From NCBI GenBank assembly GCA_032173965.1, contig CM063292.1:7102001-7166000 (forward strand): a stretch of DNA of 64,000 bases, written 5' to 3'. Shown piece by piece: positions 25,141 through 37,700 of this stretch. This DNA comes from Sitta carolinensis (taxonomy: Eukaryota > Chordata > Aves > Passeriformes > Sittidae). The notes beneath the pieces were generated by a model. The model saw only the letters and a list, made by a program, of their open reading frames with translations. It had not been told where the DNA came from and searched no databases. Numbering within the stretch: the stretch's first letter is position 1; every line of letters starts with the position of its first letter. The position numbers and the translations under genes were made by a program.

Positions 25141-28100
25141 TTAAAAAGTAAGAGCAGCAAAAATGAGCTGAAGAGAAAACATTGTGTGTCACTCATATAT
25201 CTGCCAAAGATTTTCTGTCTGTTCTTCCCTCCATGCAGGATCTTCTCCCCAGTGCTAAGCATGGGAATTGTAAATACTTCTGAAACATGGTAATTTCCAA
25301 CTGTCAGTGCCAGAGAAGCCTCTCCGTGAGTGCCTCCGATGGGACTCGTGTCTGAGGAAGGAGCTCCATCTGAATTCAGTGCACTGGGGTTGTTTAATAT
25401 TTCTTTTTTGGAACATCTCCAAGGAAACAGAGATGAATAGAAATGAGACAAAAATTGGGAAATCCCATCTTCCAACTTCTGCTATTAGGAGCCGTCTTAC
25501 AAGCCAGAAGGAAAACAAACACAACAACCAAACTGTCCCAAACCCCAGGACATATCTATGGTGGGAATTTGGGTTAAAAATGTGCATGCCATGATTTTCC
25601 TTCTTGTGGGGAGTGAGGGATGAAGTTCTGTTATCTGGGCCTGACACAGGCAGTGCTTTGTCTCATCATCCGTTCTTGTCACTGAGAAAAGAATTAGGAG
25701 AGCAGACTCCTAAATTTTCCCTTCTACTGTCTCTTGACCTTGGTGATATGAAGCCTTCTCCAAACCAAACCCAGGAAAATACAGACAGAAATTGCCATTT
25801 ATGTGACAGAGAAAGAAGCTTTAATCCAGCACTTGATGGCCACAGAGATTGATATTCAGAGAAAAAAACCAGTTTTTTTAGTTTTTTTCCAACCATCCCC
25901 TTCCCCGAGGACGTTTCCTCTCCTACCCCACAGTTTCACCCAGCACATTCCTTATATATTACTTTGAAACACCTTTGCATGGGTCAGCTGGCAGAGGAAG
26001 GTCCAGGGACAGCAGCAAAGGCAGGTGAATTCTATTTTGGCTTAATTCAGGGGCAAAATGTAAATTAATTTGCTCTCAGCTCAATCACTGGTTGTGAACC
26101 CCCCGTTCCCTCACTGTTCTTGATGCTGCCCCTTGCACAGAAATGCTATTTTACCATGATTGCCCAGTTCCTACCTCAGTTCCAGAAGCAGCCTTCAGCA
26201 AAACCCCACCTGGAAACCTTTACCCATTTTTGCAGCTTAACCCTGTTACACAGAACAAAATGTGAATTTGTGCCACGTCCAGAGGGCAATGCTGAGAATC
26301 TACTGGAGAGGGCCAAAGCAGTTTGAAAATGGGGTTTTGGGCTAATAGGTGGACAGGCAGGATTAATCACAGCTAAACATGAGGGGTCAAACTCTGATGG
26401 AGCAATCTTTCTTTGTTTCATCAACAATGCCCACTATTAGGTGGGCATATACCTTGAAATTAAGCCAATGGAACCTGGATGGAAAACTTGGTATTAACTC
26501 TTTAGACAAATTAAAAGGCAAGCACCCAATGAAATTACCTGTGCTCTCAACCAGTGCTCTTTCACAGCCACTAAATTTCTAGCTCATGTAAAAAACTCCT
26601 TTTTTTCTTCACTTTGGAATAAAAAAGAAAATTAAAATAAATATTTGACATTTTACTGTAGAATTTGTGTTTAGAACTAAGAACTGACAAAACAAATCTG
26701 AAATTAATGTGCAAAACCAACACTTTCAAATTAATTTAGTCATTAAACCTTTAAAGGACAATGCATTTGATAAAAGGCTTATACAAAAAGGAAATATTTT
26801 GGGGTGTTTTTGTCCAGAACTACTTGAAGGCTGAAAACTCCAGTGTAAATAGTATGTAATGCATTTCTAAGTAATTTTTGACAAAACAGCTATGAACTGC
26901 TTCAAAACAATCAGTATGGAAGTAGAAAGCCTTAGTTGGGCTTAAACATGCAGAGATAGTGTTTTTTAATTTTCTTTTTCTTGAATGGAAAGTCAAATAA
27001 CGTATTTGTTCATTTAATTATTTATTGCCTGTAAAACCAGTTGTAGAAACACACTCTGTAAAACCCAAGTACCCTAACTTTGAAAGTGCTCTTAAATTTT
27101 CTAGAAACCAGCCTGAGACCCATTCAGGGACCTGATTTTCAGCAGAGCACTAGACATGATTGAGCTCTTCTATTTGTTTCCTGTTCATGAAACATAACTT
27201 CAGATGACAGATAAGCAATTATTTTCAAATTGAACTTACACTCCCGAAATATTTTGCTTTATGCAAATCAGCTCGCACCAACATTTTGCCAAGCTCCAAG
27301 CCCTTCCTTCCACGTGACAATGATACTTTTGAATTCCCCTTAGCTGACAAACTAAGAGCTTATGCACAACATGAAAAATTGCAAAGAACCAAAGAATGTT
27401 TGCTGGCAAATGGCCTCTCTAAGGACAGGGAAGCCAAGGCAGCCTCTTGGTAGCTGAAACATGTGACAGAGCCATGGGCAGCTTCAAAGCTGCTCTGCTG
27501 CTGCAGCTGCCAAGCAGCAGCTGCTCCTGCTAGACAATCTTTGTGACTTGGCACCCAGGCCTTGTGCTTGCCATTCAAAAGCAGCAGAAAGAGTCACGGG
27601 ATGCAGGATGGCAGCTACCCCTCCATAAATCAAACAATATCCGCAAAAATCCCTGTGGAGACAGTGGGTGCCCTGGGGAGTTGCAGTCCTGCTCTGAAAT
27701 GCTGATGCAGTCAGTCACAGGCTGGAAGTGCAAACTGAAAAATAAATTTATTGTTAGGGCTCCTCTGTATTCCTGATAAAGTATCTCAGGACTCAGAAAA
27801 GCTCCTGCAGCATAGAGAAGTAATATTTTCATTATTCTGAAGAGAAGGAAGGTACCAAAGATTAGCTGGCTCAGGAAAGGTCACAGAGGGGGTTTGAGAG
27901 AGGAAGGGCTCGAGGATGTCTCCCCAGAAACAAGGCTGACATGGTCCTGAATACATCATCCCTCCTTCCCCATGAAGAACAGATAATTTCTGCACACAGC
28001 AAGATATTTGCCATCTAGCAACTGTTGGGAATGAAACCAGCCCAACTAAGGGAACTCACAGTTGCACGGCCTCCTCCAAGCAGCCTTTCCCACTGTTAAT

Positions 28101-31100
28101 GAAGGATCATGCCTTTCCTGCATATTCTACTTTATGCCATTCTACACAATGTTAAAGCAAATCCATAAATCATATCACTTTCTCTAATATGATTCTGAGA
28201 AGTTAGCCTCTTCTCTCAAACCTTAAAGAATTTTATATTAAGAGCAGGCCTGATTTGATTACTTCAGGCTTATATATGAATTCTTATTTTTATGGCTCCC
28301 TGGAAATAAATAGATTGCTGTTCAATCCTCTGTAAACTTAAAAGCAGCAACATGATGGAAAAATTTGGTGTTGGTGCTGCAGCTTCAGTGGCCAGATTTA
28401 GAAGCTCACAGAGCAGTGATTTGAAAGCCTCAGATTCATTTCCAGGCTCATCCCCTGGCAAGAAGGGCTGGGGTGAGCAGGACTGCACCCGCTCCCTCCT
28501 GCAGCTGTTTGTCTCTGAGCACTCACTGCACACACATTCACTGAGCCAGTTTCTGTGTCTAGAGGGCAGCCTGGCATCAGCTTCTCTGAAACATTCATCT
28601 ATTAGATCATATCCAGGGATCCAGCAACATTGAAACAAGACAGACGATTAAAACATAGTGGGAGCTATGCATTATGGATTAAAGCACAGAGTGAGAAGTT
28701 TTCGGAACATTAGTGTTCCAGAAATATGAACTATAAACCCATGTGAGACATTGAAAACCATCACATTTAGAGATATTCTATGTTTTTTTCAGTGGAAAAT
28801 TGAAAATAAAAGTAGGAAAGAAACATATCCCAATCGTATGAACAAATTATGTATCTATAATTCTTTATTAGGATTTTTGGAAAAACGCTGTTCTCAAAAT
28901 CACACAGTGGCAATGGAGAAGTTATAAAAGACAATATTTGGCCTTAATAGAGTGTTGTTTTTATTGCACTAGTTTGTATGAGCAACAATCAAGGATCTTC
29001 AGCTTATTAAAGCTCCAGAGCTAAAGAAAACATGAGTGGAGAGATATGCCCAAAAATATACCAACGTGTTCATTCTCTTTGTTGTGTCACCTGTGGATTC
29101 CATCAAAAGAGGAAAGCAAACTGAAAATTACTTGGCTTCTGAAATATATGTACAGGAAGTTATTTCTTCTGATATATAACTGGTCAGGTATTTCAGCAGT
29201 CTTGGAAATACTGAGGTTTCCACTGGAAAACACACGAGACATCCTTTGGGAGGCCAACCATCCTGCCCAGCTGGGCTCTCCAGGTTTCTTGGCCCTTAAG
29301 TGGCCAAATGCCACAGAGAAGGTGAATCCTACTGAGCTTTTCCTTCAGCCACTGCAGCTGAACCAAGGCTCAAAGCAAGTCCTACTCTGACAGATTCCTG
29401 ATCCCCTCTTAGGGCTGGCAGTGGGAAAGATGTGTCTGAGATGGGACACGTGCTGTGTCCCAAGCTGGGGTGACCCCACTGCCATAAACTGGATCTCTCT
29501 GGGACACCCCAGTGCAGAGAGATGCACAAACCCTTCTGAGAGATTCACCTGTCAAAAGTACACTCTGGTGTTCTGTAAAAGGGAGATGCAACAGATTAAG
29601 ATAAGAAAAGGACACAACTGAAGCATGATCTGCAGTATGAGAAGAGGGAACAAATCAAATAAAGAGGGGAACAAGGCTGGAGGAAGGACCAAAAGGCATC
29701 CCAGCTTGTATTTTACCATTTTCCACTTTTTGGGAGTTCTGCTCTAGGGTGTGAATGATGACACAGACCAATAGCCAAGGCTCTGTGCATTCCAGCCATG
29801 GGCAGGATGCTGCAGGAATGAGGATGTCTGGTGAATCTTCCTGCTCTGAGGCCAGAATTTATGGGAAGTTGTTCCATTTGTTAAAATAATGGGTGGGAAG
29901 CCGTACTAGAAAATGCTACAACTGCAACAAAAAGCTCACAAAAGGGCAAATAAACCCCCTTGGATGTTACTTAGGCTAATGTGCTCACATTTGGGGGAGT
30001 AGATGCTTGGTAGCAAATAAAAGATTATTATTATGCTCGTGCTGGTTTGTTGCTCTGTTTGGTAATTTTCCTGATCTCTCCTGACTTTCAGTTCTGAAAG
30101 ACACATTGTCAGGAACTAAAATGATTAAACTGTTTAATCTGTTTATTCAGATCACATGCTGAAAAGTATCTTATTTCACGTCTCTACTGTAGAGTGTTTC
30201 CTACAAAGACACCAAACAAAAGATGAGCTCTCAAATGAGGGAAGACAGTCTTTACCTTCTCTTGACAGCTGCCTGCAGCCTCAACTCTCCATTGATATAC
30301 TGCCACAAAAAAATTTACCTATTAAATTATTTTTGGCATTTAAATCATATCTATCACAAAGGGAGCTGAATTCTTAAAAGCACTGCATTTTAACATGTGC
30401 ATCCTTTGGATTATGTTTCAAGAAATGCTGCAGCTGAACAGGACTGTGATATACTCTGCACAGGTGAATAAAAGAGATTTTACCAGACACTTTTTAGCCT
30501 CAGCCTCTGATTTCTCCATAATCTGCTTCCTGAGACATTCCATCAGTATAATTAAATATGTCTGTGCTATTTCATGGTGCTAAGTCCACTTATACCAGCT
30601 AAAACCCCTCATTTGTTTGATTTGTCCATGCAGCTACCTCACATTCTCTCCATCTTTGGGATACGTGACAAATACTGATGCCTTGCCTGAGAAAAAGTTT
30701 GTACAGCCCAATCCACCAACATTGTCAATATTGGCTCCAGCTTACTAATTAACTTGAGAAAAGTGAACGAGCTAATTAGCAGGGCAAACTAAATAGAATA
30801 TCATTAGTTAGTCAATCAGTGCTGGTTTCCACTAAGTGAATGAGTAATTTCCACACATTCTGGGTCACTGTCAACCTCTCAATTTCCCACTGGACTTCCC
30901 TGTCCTGCAGCGAATCTTCAACGGGAAATACTCAACAGGATGACCTGGTTCAACTTGCTGCTTGTTCTGCCACAGATCACCAGTGGTTACACTCTGGAAA
31001 ACACTGAAACTGCCTCAGTAGCTTCAGGCTGGTTTCTGCTTCCTTCACTGAGAACAGAAAATGAGGCCAGAATTCTTCCAGGTCCCAGGAAACCTTAATT

Positions 31101-31213
31101 TTTTTTTTTTTTTAAATCCTCACCTAGCAAATTATTTATTGAGGTACAAAACTTGCAGCCATACAGAGAACCTGCCAGAGGGACAAGTGACCTAAGGAAC
31201 CAGCTTTGAGCGG
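25141..31213. other. Long non-coding stretch
   Basis: No gene is recognised. Another POU octamer ATGCAAAT lies at 27,261-27,268. Segment 30,735-30,840 holds closely spaced TAATTA/CTAATTAG cores and could be a regulatory element. Open frames of up to 130 codons (25,255-25,647 minus; 28,270-28,638 minus) overlap open frames on the opposite strand and show no domain. A short poly-T tract lies at about 31,099-31,113. Confidence 0.5.
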
Positions 31214-31795
31214 TCACAGAATCCCAGAATGGGTTGGATAGAAAAGAACCTTAAAGATCACTTAGTTCCAGACCCCATCCCTGTTAGGGCCCCTGCCCCT
31301 GTGCCAGGTGCTCCCAGCCCCAGTGTCCAGCCTGGCCTTGGGCACTGCCAGGGATCCAGGGGCAGCCCCAGCTGCTCTGGGCACCCTGTGCCAGGGCTGC
31401 CCACCCTGCCAGGGAACAATTCCTGCCCAGGATCCCCCCAGTCCTGCCCTGGGCCACTGCCAGCCCCTCCCTGGTTCCTGCCCCTCCATCCTTGTCCCAG
31501 GTCCCTCCCCAGCTCTCCTGGAGCCCCTTTAAGTGTTAGAATGGCCTCTAAGCTCACCCTGGAGCCTTCTCTTCCCCAGGTGAACCCCAGCTCTGCCAGC
31601 CTGTCCCCGGAGCAGAGGGGCTCCAGCCCTGGGAGCATCCTCATGGATGGGCTGGGCTCCCAGCAGATCCTCCTCATGTTGGACACCCCAGAGCTGGGAC
31701 AGCTCTGCAGGTGGGGTCTCACCTGAGGGGCAGAGGGGCAGAATCCCCCTGCCCTGCTGCCCATGCTGGGCTTAGCCCATGGGCTTGTCTGGGGT
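31214..31795 (-). mobile_element. CR1 LINE, 3' portion, minus strand
   Basis: Plus-strand TCACAGAATCCCAGAATGGG at the left edge is the reverse complement of the CR1 3' terminus, followed by GGTTGGATAG-, CTTAAAGATCAC- and TTCCAGACCCC-like blocks. The GC-rich body (CAGCCTGGCCTTGGGCACTG, GAGGGGCAGAATCCCCCTGC) is typical of avian CR1 3' sequence read in reverse. It is about 580 bases long, 5'-truncated and inactive. Frames of 165 codons (plus) and 204 codons (minus) cross it only because the sequence is GC-rich. The right edge is approximate. Confidence 0.9.
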
Positions 31796-34700
31796 CTCAC
31801 ATTAAACACCTTTGCCTGCCTGTGCCCTTTCTCCAAGTGGGGCCATTGCCTGGCAATGTTTGGGTGCTGCATCCATCAAACCCAGGTCTCTCCAGCTCAG
31901 AGACCAGGATGTTATCTGGAGAGTATGGAGTGCTTTGCACAGATCCAGGTAGATTACATGATCTGCTAACTGGCAGTTCCCCAAGACATTTAGTGTGACA
32001 AAGTAAATTTAAGATTATTGGCATCAGGTTTGCTCTTCCTGCTTCCCTTTCCTGTCTGCTGACCCCCACCACACTGCCAGGCCTGCAGACCCTTCTGCAG
32101 ACAGGGAACTCAAGAAATAATAGCACAACACAATATAATACAACAGGCAGCCCCCAAAGAATGTGCTCAAATATGCTCTCACTGCAAGGTCCACTGCCCA
32201 AACTCGAGTTCATTTACTTTAGTGCTTAAAGCCTTACAGGAATGGCTCAGCTCTCTAAAGGCTCTGATAGCTGCAAGTGTAAACACTGAGTTTCAGTCAT
32301 GGCCCTTATCCTTTCACTGATAGCATGTAATTGTTTGTGGCACCCTCTTAATACTCAAATAACAACAAATACTCAGCTGGAGACAAGGAAAATGATAATG
32401 CACCAAATGCTCATGGTGCTTATGAGTCTTGTCATTCCTGATTTCAGAGCTTTTCTTACACAAGTTGTTTATTTTGACTAATATCCATCTTTAATGTCTG
32501 TGCCATGCAAAAATCTTGTGCTACATGTGCATTCAGACACCACAAGCAGTGTTTTGGAAATGAAGCATTTCCATTAGTTTAGATAACATCATCAGATTCA
32601 GTGGGAGAGAATGACTGATCCATATAAATACTGGTTGGAACAAGTGTGCATGATGAAGCATCTCTTATTGATTAGCAGATTTGCTCTTGTATGTGGTATT
32701 TCCCAACATTCTTAATCAAGCCTTCTCTGCATGATTCAAAGAAATTCTTCATTTTGATAAATAGGCTGTCAGACAAGGTTAGACTTGTGATGTTTTTAAC
32801 CACTGGTTGGACCTTACACCCTCCTTTCAGACCTAAGTCCTACTGTGTAACACAACCACCCCCAAACCCCACATATAATCCCAGAGAAATGCTGTGTTTT
32901 GCTGAGAATCCCAGAGAAATTTGTATTTTGCATTGTACTTCGAAAAAAACTGCCACCAGCACGTGAGGGGATTGCATTGTGAGAGGGTACATGCTCCCTG
33001 TAGCCTGCTCTTCCCAAATACATGACTTTGTGTGGTCCAGCAGAGCAGTTTGTAGCTCTGCAGTAAATCCAGGCATTGGAAGTTGTCTGCAATGCACTTT
33101 CCAACAATATTGCCTGGTTTTGGCTGCCATTTCAGAATTTCCACTAATACAAAAATGCATTGAATCACTGGGAAAGCCAAAGGGAAAGCTTGAGATGTGG
33201 GAACCGTTGTCCACCAAGCCCAATGAAGTAAGGGGAATGACAGTGTCAGTCAGTGGAGGTGAGGAGGAAGCAGAAGAACATCCTTCTGTGCATTCTGCAC
33301 AAAAAAGAAATGAAACTTCGTTCAAGCATTCCTGTTTCCCAAAACTATTCCATTTGCAGGACATACATCAAGAGCATTTTCTCCATAATGTTGTTTATTA
33401 CAGCAAACACCACTTTAGAGACACAAGAATTCTTGGTTGCATTATACATAGGGAGTCAGTTGCTAATGATGATTAGAATTTGTATAAATAATCAATTAGT
33501 AGTATAGAAATGGCAAATGTTTGACAGAACTTGGAATCAGATCCTTAAAAATTTAATTTGTTGCTTTACACTGCAAGTTATCTCCATCACAGAGGAGATA
33601 ACTGCATAAATGCTGACATATAAATTTCAAAACCTTTAAATATGCATCTTTAATTAATAATTTAATTAAATGCAGATTTATTTTTTCAAATGCTTACGTG
33701 AAAAAAAGACTATCTTCAAATACATCACTGCCATTCTTCAAGGACAATTTTTTACTTTTGCAAATAATATTTGGATTCCTTGGAGGCAAGCAAGGCTCCA
33801 GTACAGAAGGCAAATATTAAGGCAATAAAATCCCATCACCTCTTTTGTCCATAAGAGACCTTTCATGTGGAACACCAAAAATGGGCATTATCTCCTAATA
33901 CCTACTGGAGGATTTGAGCTAGCCTAAGTGAAAAGACTAAGCACTGCATCATTGCTATATTACATTTTTAAAGTATTAATCTCCTTTTGATTTAGAGCTG
34001 ATACCACTTCATACTCTCTCCACTCTTCCTGCAGGTGTATGCTGAGCACGGAGCATATAGGCTCCAAAGAGCTCTGAAATGAAGCAGGGCTCAAAATAAT
34101 GGGAATGCTTCTCCTGAAGTTACAAACTTGATTTATTAGAAATGGTTCAAACATTTTTCCTAATTAGTGTAAGCAAAGTGCCTAACAAAACTAGAGTAAT
34201 GTCTCCAGCTTGGACTCCACTGAGACTAATACTCATCCTTCACACTTCGAGGGGCAAAGTTGGGTAGGAGAGAAGAGGGAGCACTGGTTTCAGTCCCAGT
34301 GACAACACTTAAAAGGGCCATTTAATGTTGGTATGTGAGCCATGGTGGGGAAACAAGCTCTGTGTTTTAACACTTAAATTGTAAATAAATCTTGAAATTG
34401 AGTTGAAAAATCTCACTATTATCTCATACCCATATTTCCCTTCACCTCCTAAGAGTCAGACACTTTTAAAAATACATGCAAATGTTTTCCATAGCACTGC
34501 AAGGAAGTTGTGCTTCTATTTTCTGACACATAAAATGATGTGTGGGTTCAAGACTCATCTCTGGAAGTGAATCTTGGTTAGGTGTCTTAACAGTGGGAGT
34601 TACCCACCTTCAGCTTCCTAAAGTGTTCACATCTGAGGAGACAGGAGAGGTAGATTGACTTCACAGACAGCAATCACAGGATGTGTCTAAGCAGAACACA

Positions 34701-37700
34701 CATCTGACAGTTTTTACTTCTCTTGTTTTAGCCTTTTTTTGCCACTTTAAGCAACATCCCCATTCAGTGCACTGCCTCTGCCAAAGCCCATTCTGGGCTC
34801 ACTCACTGTACATTTGTCAGCATTGTGCATTTTATTCCAGCAGCCAACAAAACACCAAAGTCCCTCTAGAGGTCTGGCTCAGAATGATTTGCCAACAGAT
34901 GTGACCCATGTCATTGTCAGTGCCAGAATTAGGGTTTCAGGAGACCTGGCTTCCAGTCCAAAAGCACAAAAATTACTCTTGGGAGAGATATCTAATGCTC
35001 AGAGAGATGTAGAATCCTTCCCTCAATTTGTTTGTGCAGTAATTGTGGAGCCATATGTAAAAATCAGTCAACCACTCACTCAGCAACTCCAAATGCTGAA
35101 TGTGGGCCTGCATAGAAAGCAGAGGGGGACAAGACAGTGCCTTCTTCCCCACTGTTTGCCATCTGACTTCCACAGAAAACTTCCCATGTAGAGGGACAAC
35201 TGCCAAATGCCATGAAGTCAGCCCTTTATACATTCCCTGTGTGAGACATTAACTCGACTGCTTATCAATGCCACTCATCCTGTCAGATGCAGATTGATGT
35301 ACTGAAAGCTGTGCACATCAGTTTCCTCTTGCCTAGGATGAAGCCCTGTCCCCAAAAGTAGATTTCTTTCCAAATGTCTAAATCAACTTAGGTTAAATTA
35401 TGAGAAACTTTGCCAAAGCACTTTTGCTAGCGAAGGAAAAGAACAGTTACTCCAAAACAGGTCTTCTGGCTTGGCCTTGGATGGCACAAACAGTATGGTA
35501 AATATTGGAATTTTGGGGATTGCTAGAAAGAATGCCTCAAAACTGTGAAGCTGTTTTTGTCATCCTGCCAGTGAGATGTGAGGAAAACACCTTTTCTGAA
35601 AGCAAGCAGGGAAGCGTTTGCAAGTGCAGACAACAAGGCTGAGGTATGTTTGTTGTGTGTGTCACACTGGCAGGTCACTGGCAGAGTTTGACACTCCTCT
35701 CCCCTTGGATGGAAAGCCTCCACATTTTCAGATTTTACCCAAAGAACAGCAGTATTGCCAATGCTAAGGCAGACACCAAAGATCTTGCTCTCTTTTGACA
35801 TCTAGTTCAGTAAATATGATTTGGTCAGGCTGGCACCATTGGCAATAATTTACCAAAGTCTACTGATTCACCTTTTAACCTCCTTATATGCACAAGCACA
35901 TTAAGAAAAAAAAAATGTTAAAATCAGTTAAACCGAATGTATTCATATGGTATTTTTCTTTTTCCTTGGTTCTAGTTAAAAGCAAATATAACTCTTAATG
36001 GCAGATATTCGTAACAAAGCCACAAGAAGTCAGGTAGAAAATGATTGACTTACAAGGAAGGCAAATGACACCAATAGCAGTAAAATGTATAATAAACTAA
36101 GGAATTATTATTTGATAGAGCCTTGCACTCATACAGACATTCTTCTTCCAGTCACTCTTAGGGATGTTAGCTGTCATTAGGGTAAAGTGTTAAAATGCTG
36201 TGTAAAACTTCCTTAAACAATGTGACTGCACTTTGCAGTTCTGAAGGTACTGCAGGAGTAGTTGAAAGTTTTGGCAGGTAAGTACATTAAATGTAGGTCT
36301 GAAGGCCATCTTTACTGAAAACAATTAGATTGTTACTTCTACTTCTGGGGAAGAAAAATACCAGCTTTAAAATATGATCTTTTCTGCATAAGGATTGAGA
36401 TTTCATTTAAGATTTTTTACACTTCTATTAAAGGTGTAAATAAGACTACAACCCCCACCCCAAAACCTAAAAAGCCAAGCCCCCTTTATTCCAGGTAGAC
36501 TGAGCTTACTTATTGAAGAATGTTTGACAAATTCCTCCCTTTTTGGTAGTGAATGAGCAGTGGATAGGTTTCAATTCTTACAGACATCTTCATTTGTTAC
36601 AATATATGTCTGCCTACAGCTTGTTCATGAGTGAGTACCTGGGTTGTTTTTAAAGCGATCAACTTTTCATTATTCCCTCTGTCTTGTGACTGAAATTGTC
36701 AAAGTTAAAAAAATAATTTCCAATTCTTATTTGCTACCAATCCAGTCAAAACTGTATTTGTACTGACACAAATTAGATTTGCATCCACTCCTCTTTTGAG
36801 AAATTTATCTCTGGGTTCAAGTAGTAGGTCCTGGCTCTGGAATTATAAAATGGGGTTCGATCACACACTAAATGAACTTCCCAAGGTCTGTGCAAAGAAA
36901 GTCCAAGGTTAAACTTAAATGTTTATGTGAATTCATGTCTGAAAGCCCTGTTTCCTGCTATTAGTATTGCAAGCACAAATTTGTGAGTAGAATCATTCTC
37001 AGAAAGTTCATAGGAAGACTTTAAAGACAGAGTGCTTTAAGACATAACTCCCTACACTGGGGCTTCAGGTGTGATTTATCTTGCACAGTATTAAACCACA
37101 AAGTAACAGCTAGTTAATTTCTGGGTTGACCTAATCCTAGAATTCCCCTTGTGTCAAAGTCATCACAGTTACCAATCTTAAAATATTGGTTTTTTCCTCC
37201 CAGAATTAACCAAAGACTCATCCAAGACAATGATTAGCCCACAGCTCTTTAATGTAAAATCTCACCAAAATTCAGATGTGTATGTATCAAACACACATGT
37301 GGTAATCTTTTATGATATTGACATGAGAATTGACTCAAATGGGTAATTGAAAAAGGTAATTTACAGTCTGGCATCTTGATATTAAAGCTTTATTTTATTA
37401 ACATCCACCAAGAGAGTAATCAATTTAGTGGTGAGGCAGAGCTAATAATTCTACAGAAGTTTTATAACGTCTCCATGCTTCAGCATGGAGTTTCGTCCTT
37501 GCTTTGTGTAATGGGGGATATTTATTCCATCCACACATTTTTTTTCAATGCTTGATTCATTGAAACACAAAAGAAATATAAAGTGGATCAACAAGCAAGA
37601 GAGTAATTGTAAACCACTAGGTTACTTTCTGATGCTTATTGCAGCCTCCTTTTAGACATGTTTCTGAATCTGATGAACAAATTCCTTCCCTGTATGGTAT

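Noticed and set aside
31229..31872. Pro-rich 165-codon (plus) and 204-codon (minus) frames
   Set aside because: Both lie in the GC-rich 3' portion of a CR1 retroposon and show no family resemblance.
32840..33476. Pair of 165- and 174-codon frames on opposite strands
   Set aside because: Simultaneous openness on both strands with no domain, start context or promoter; most likely chance.
36845..36870. GGTTCGATCAC resembling a tRNA B box
   Set aside because: No A box at the right distance and no cloverleaf stems.
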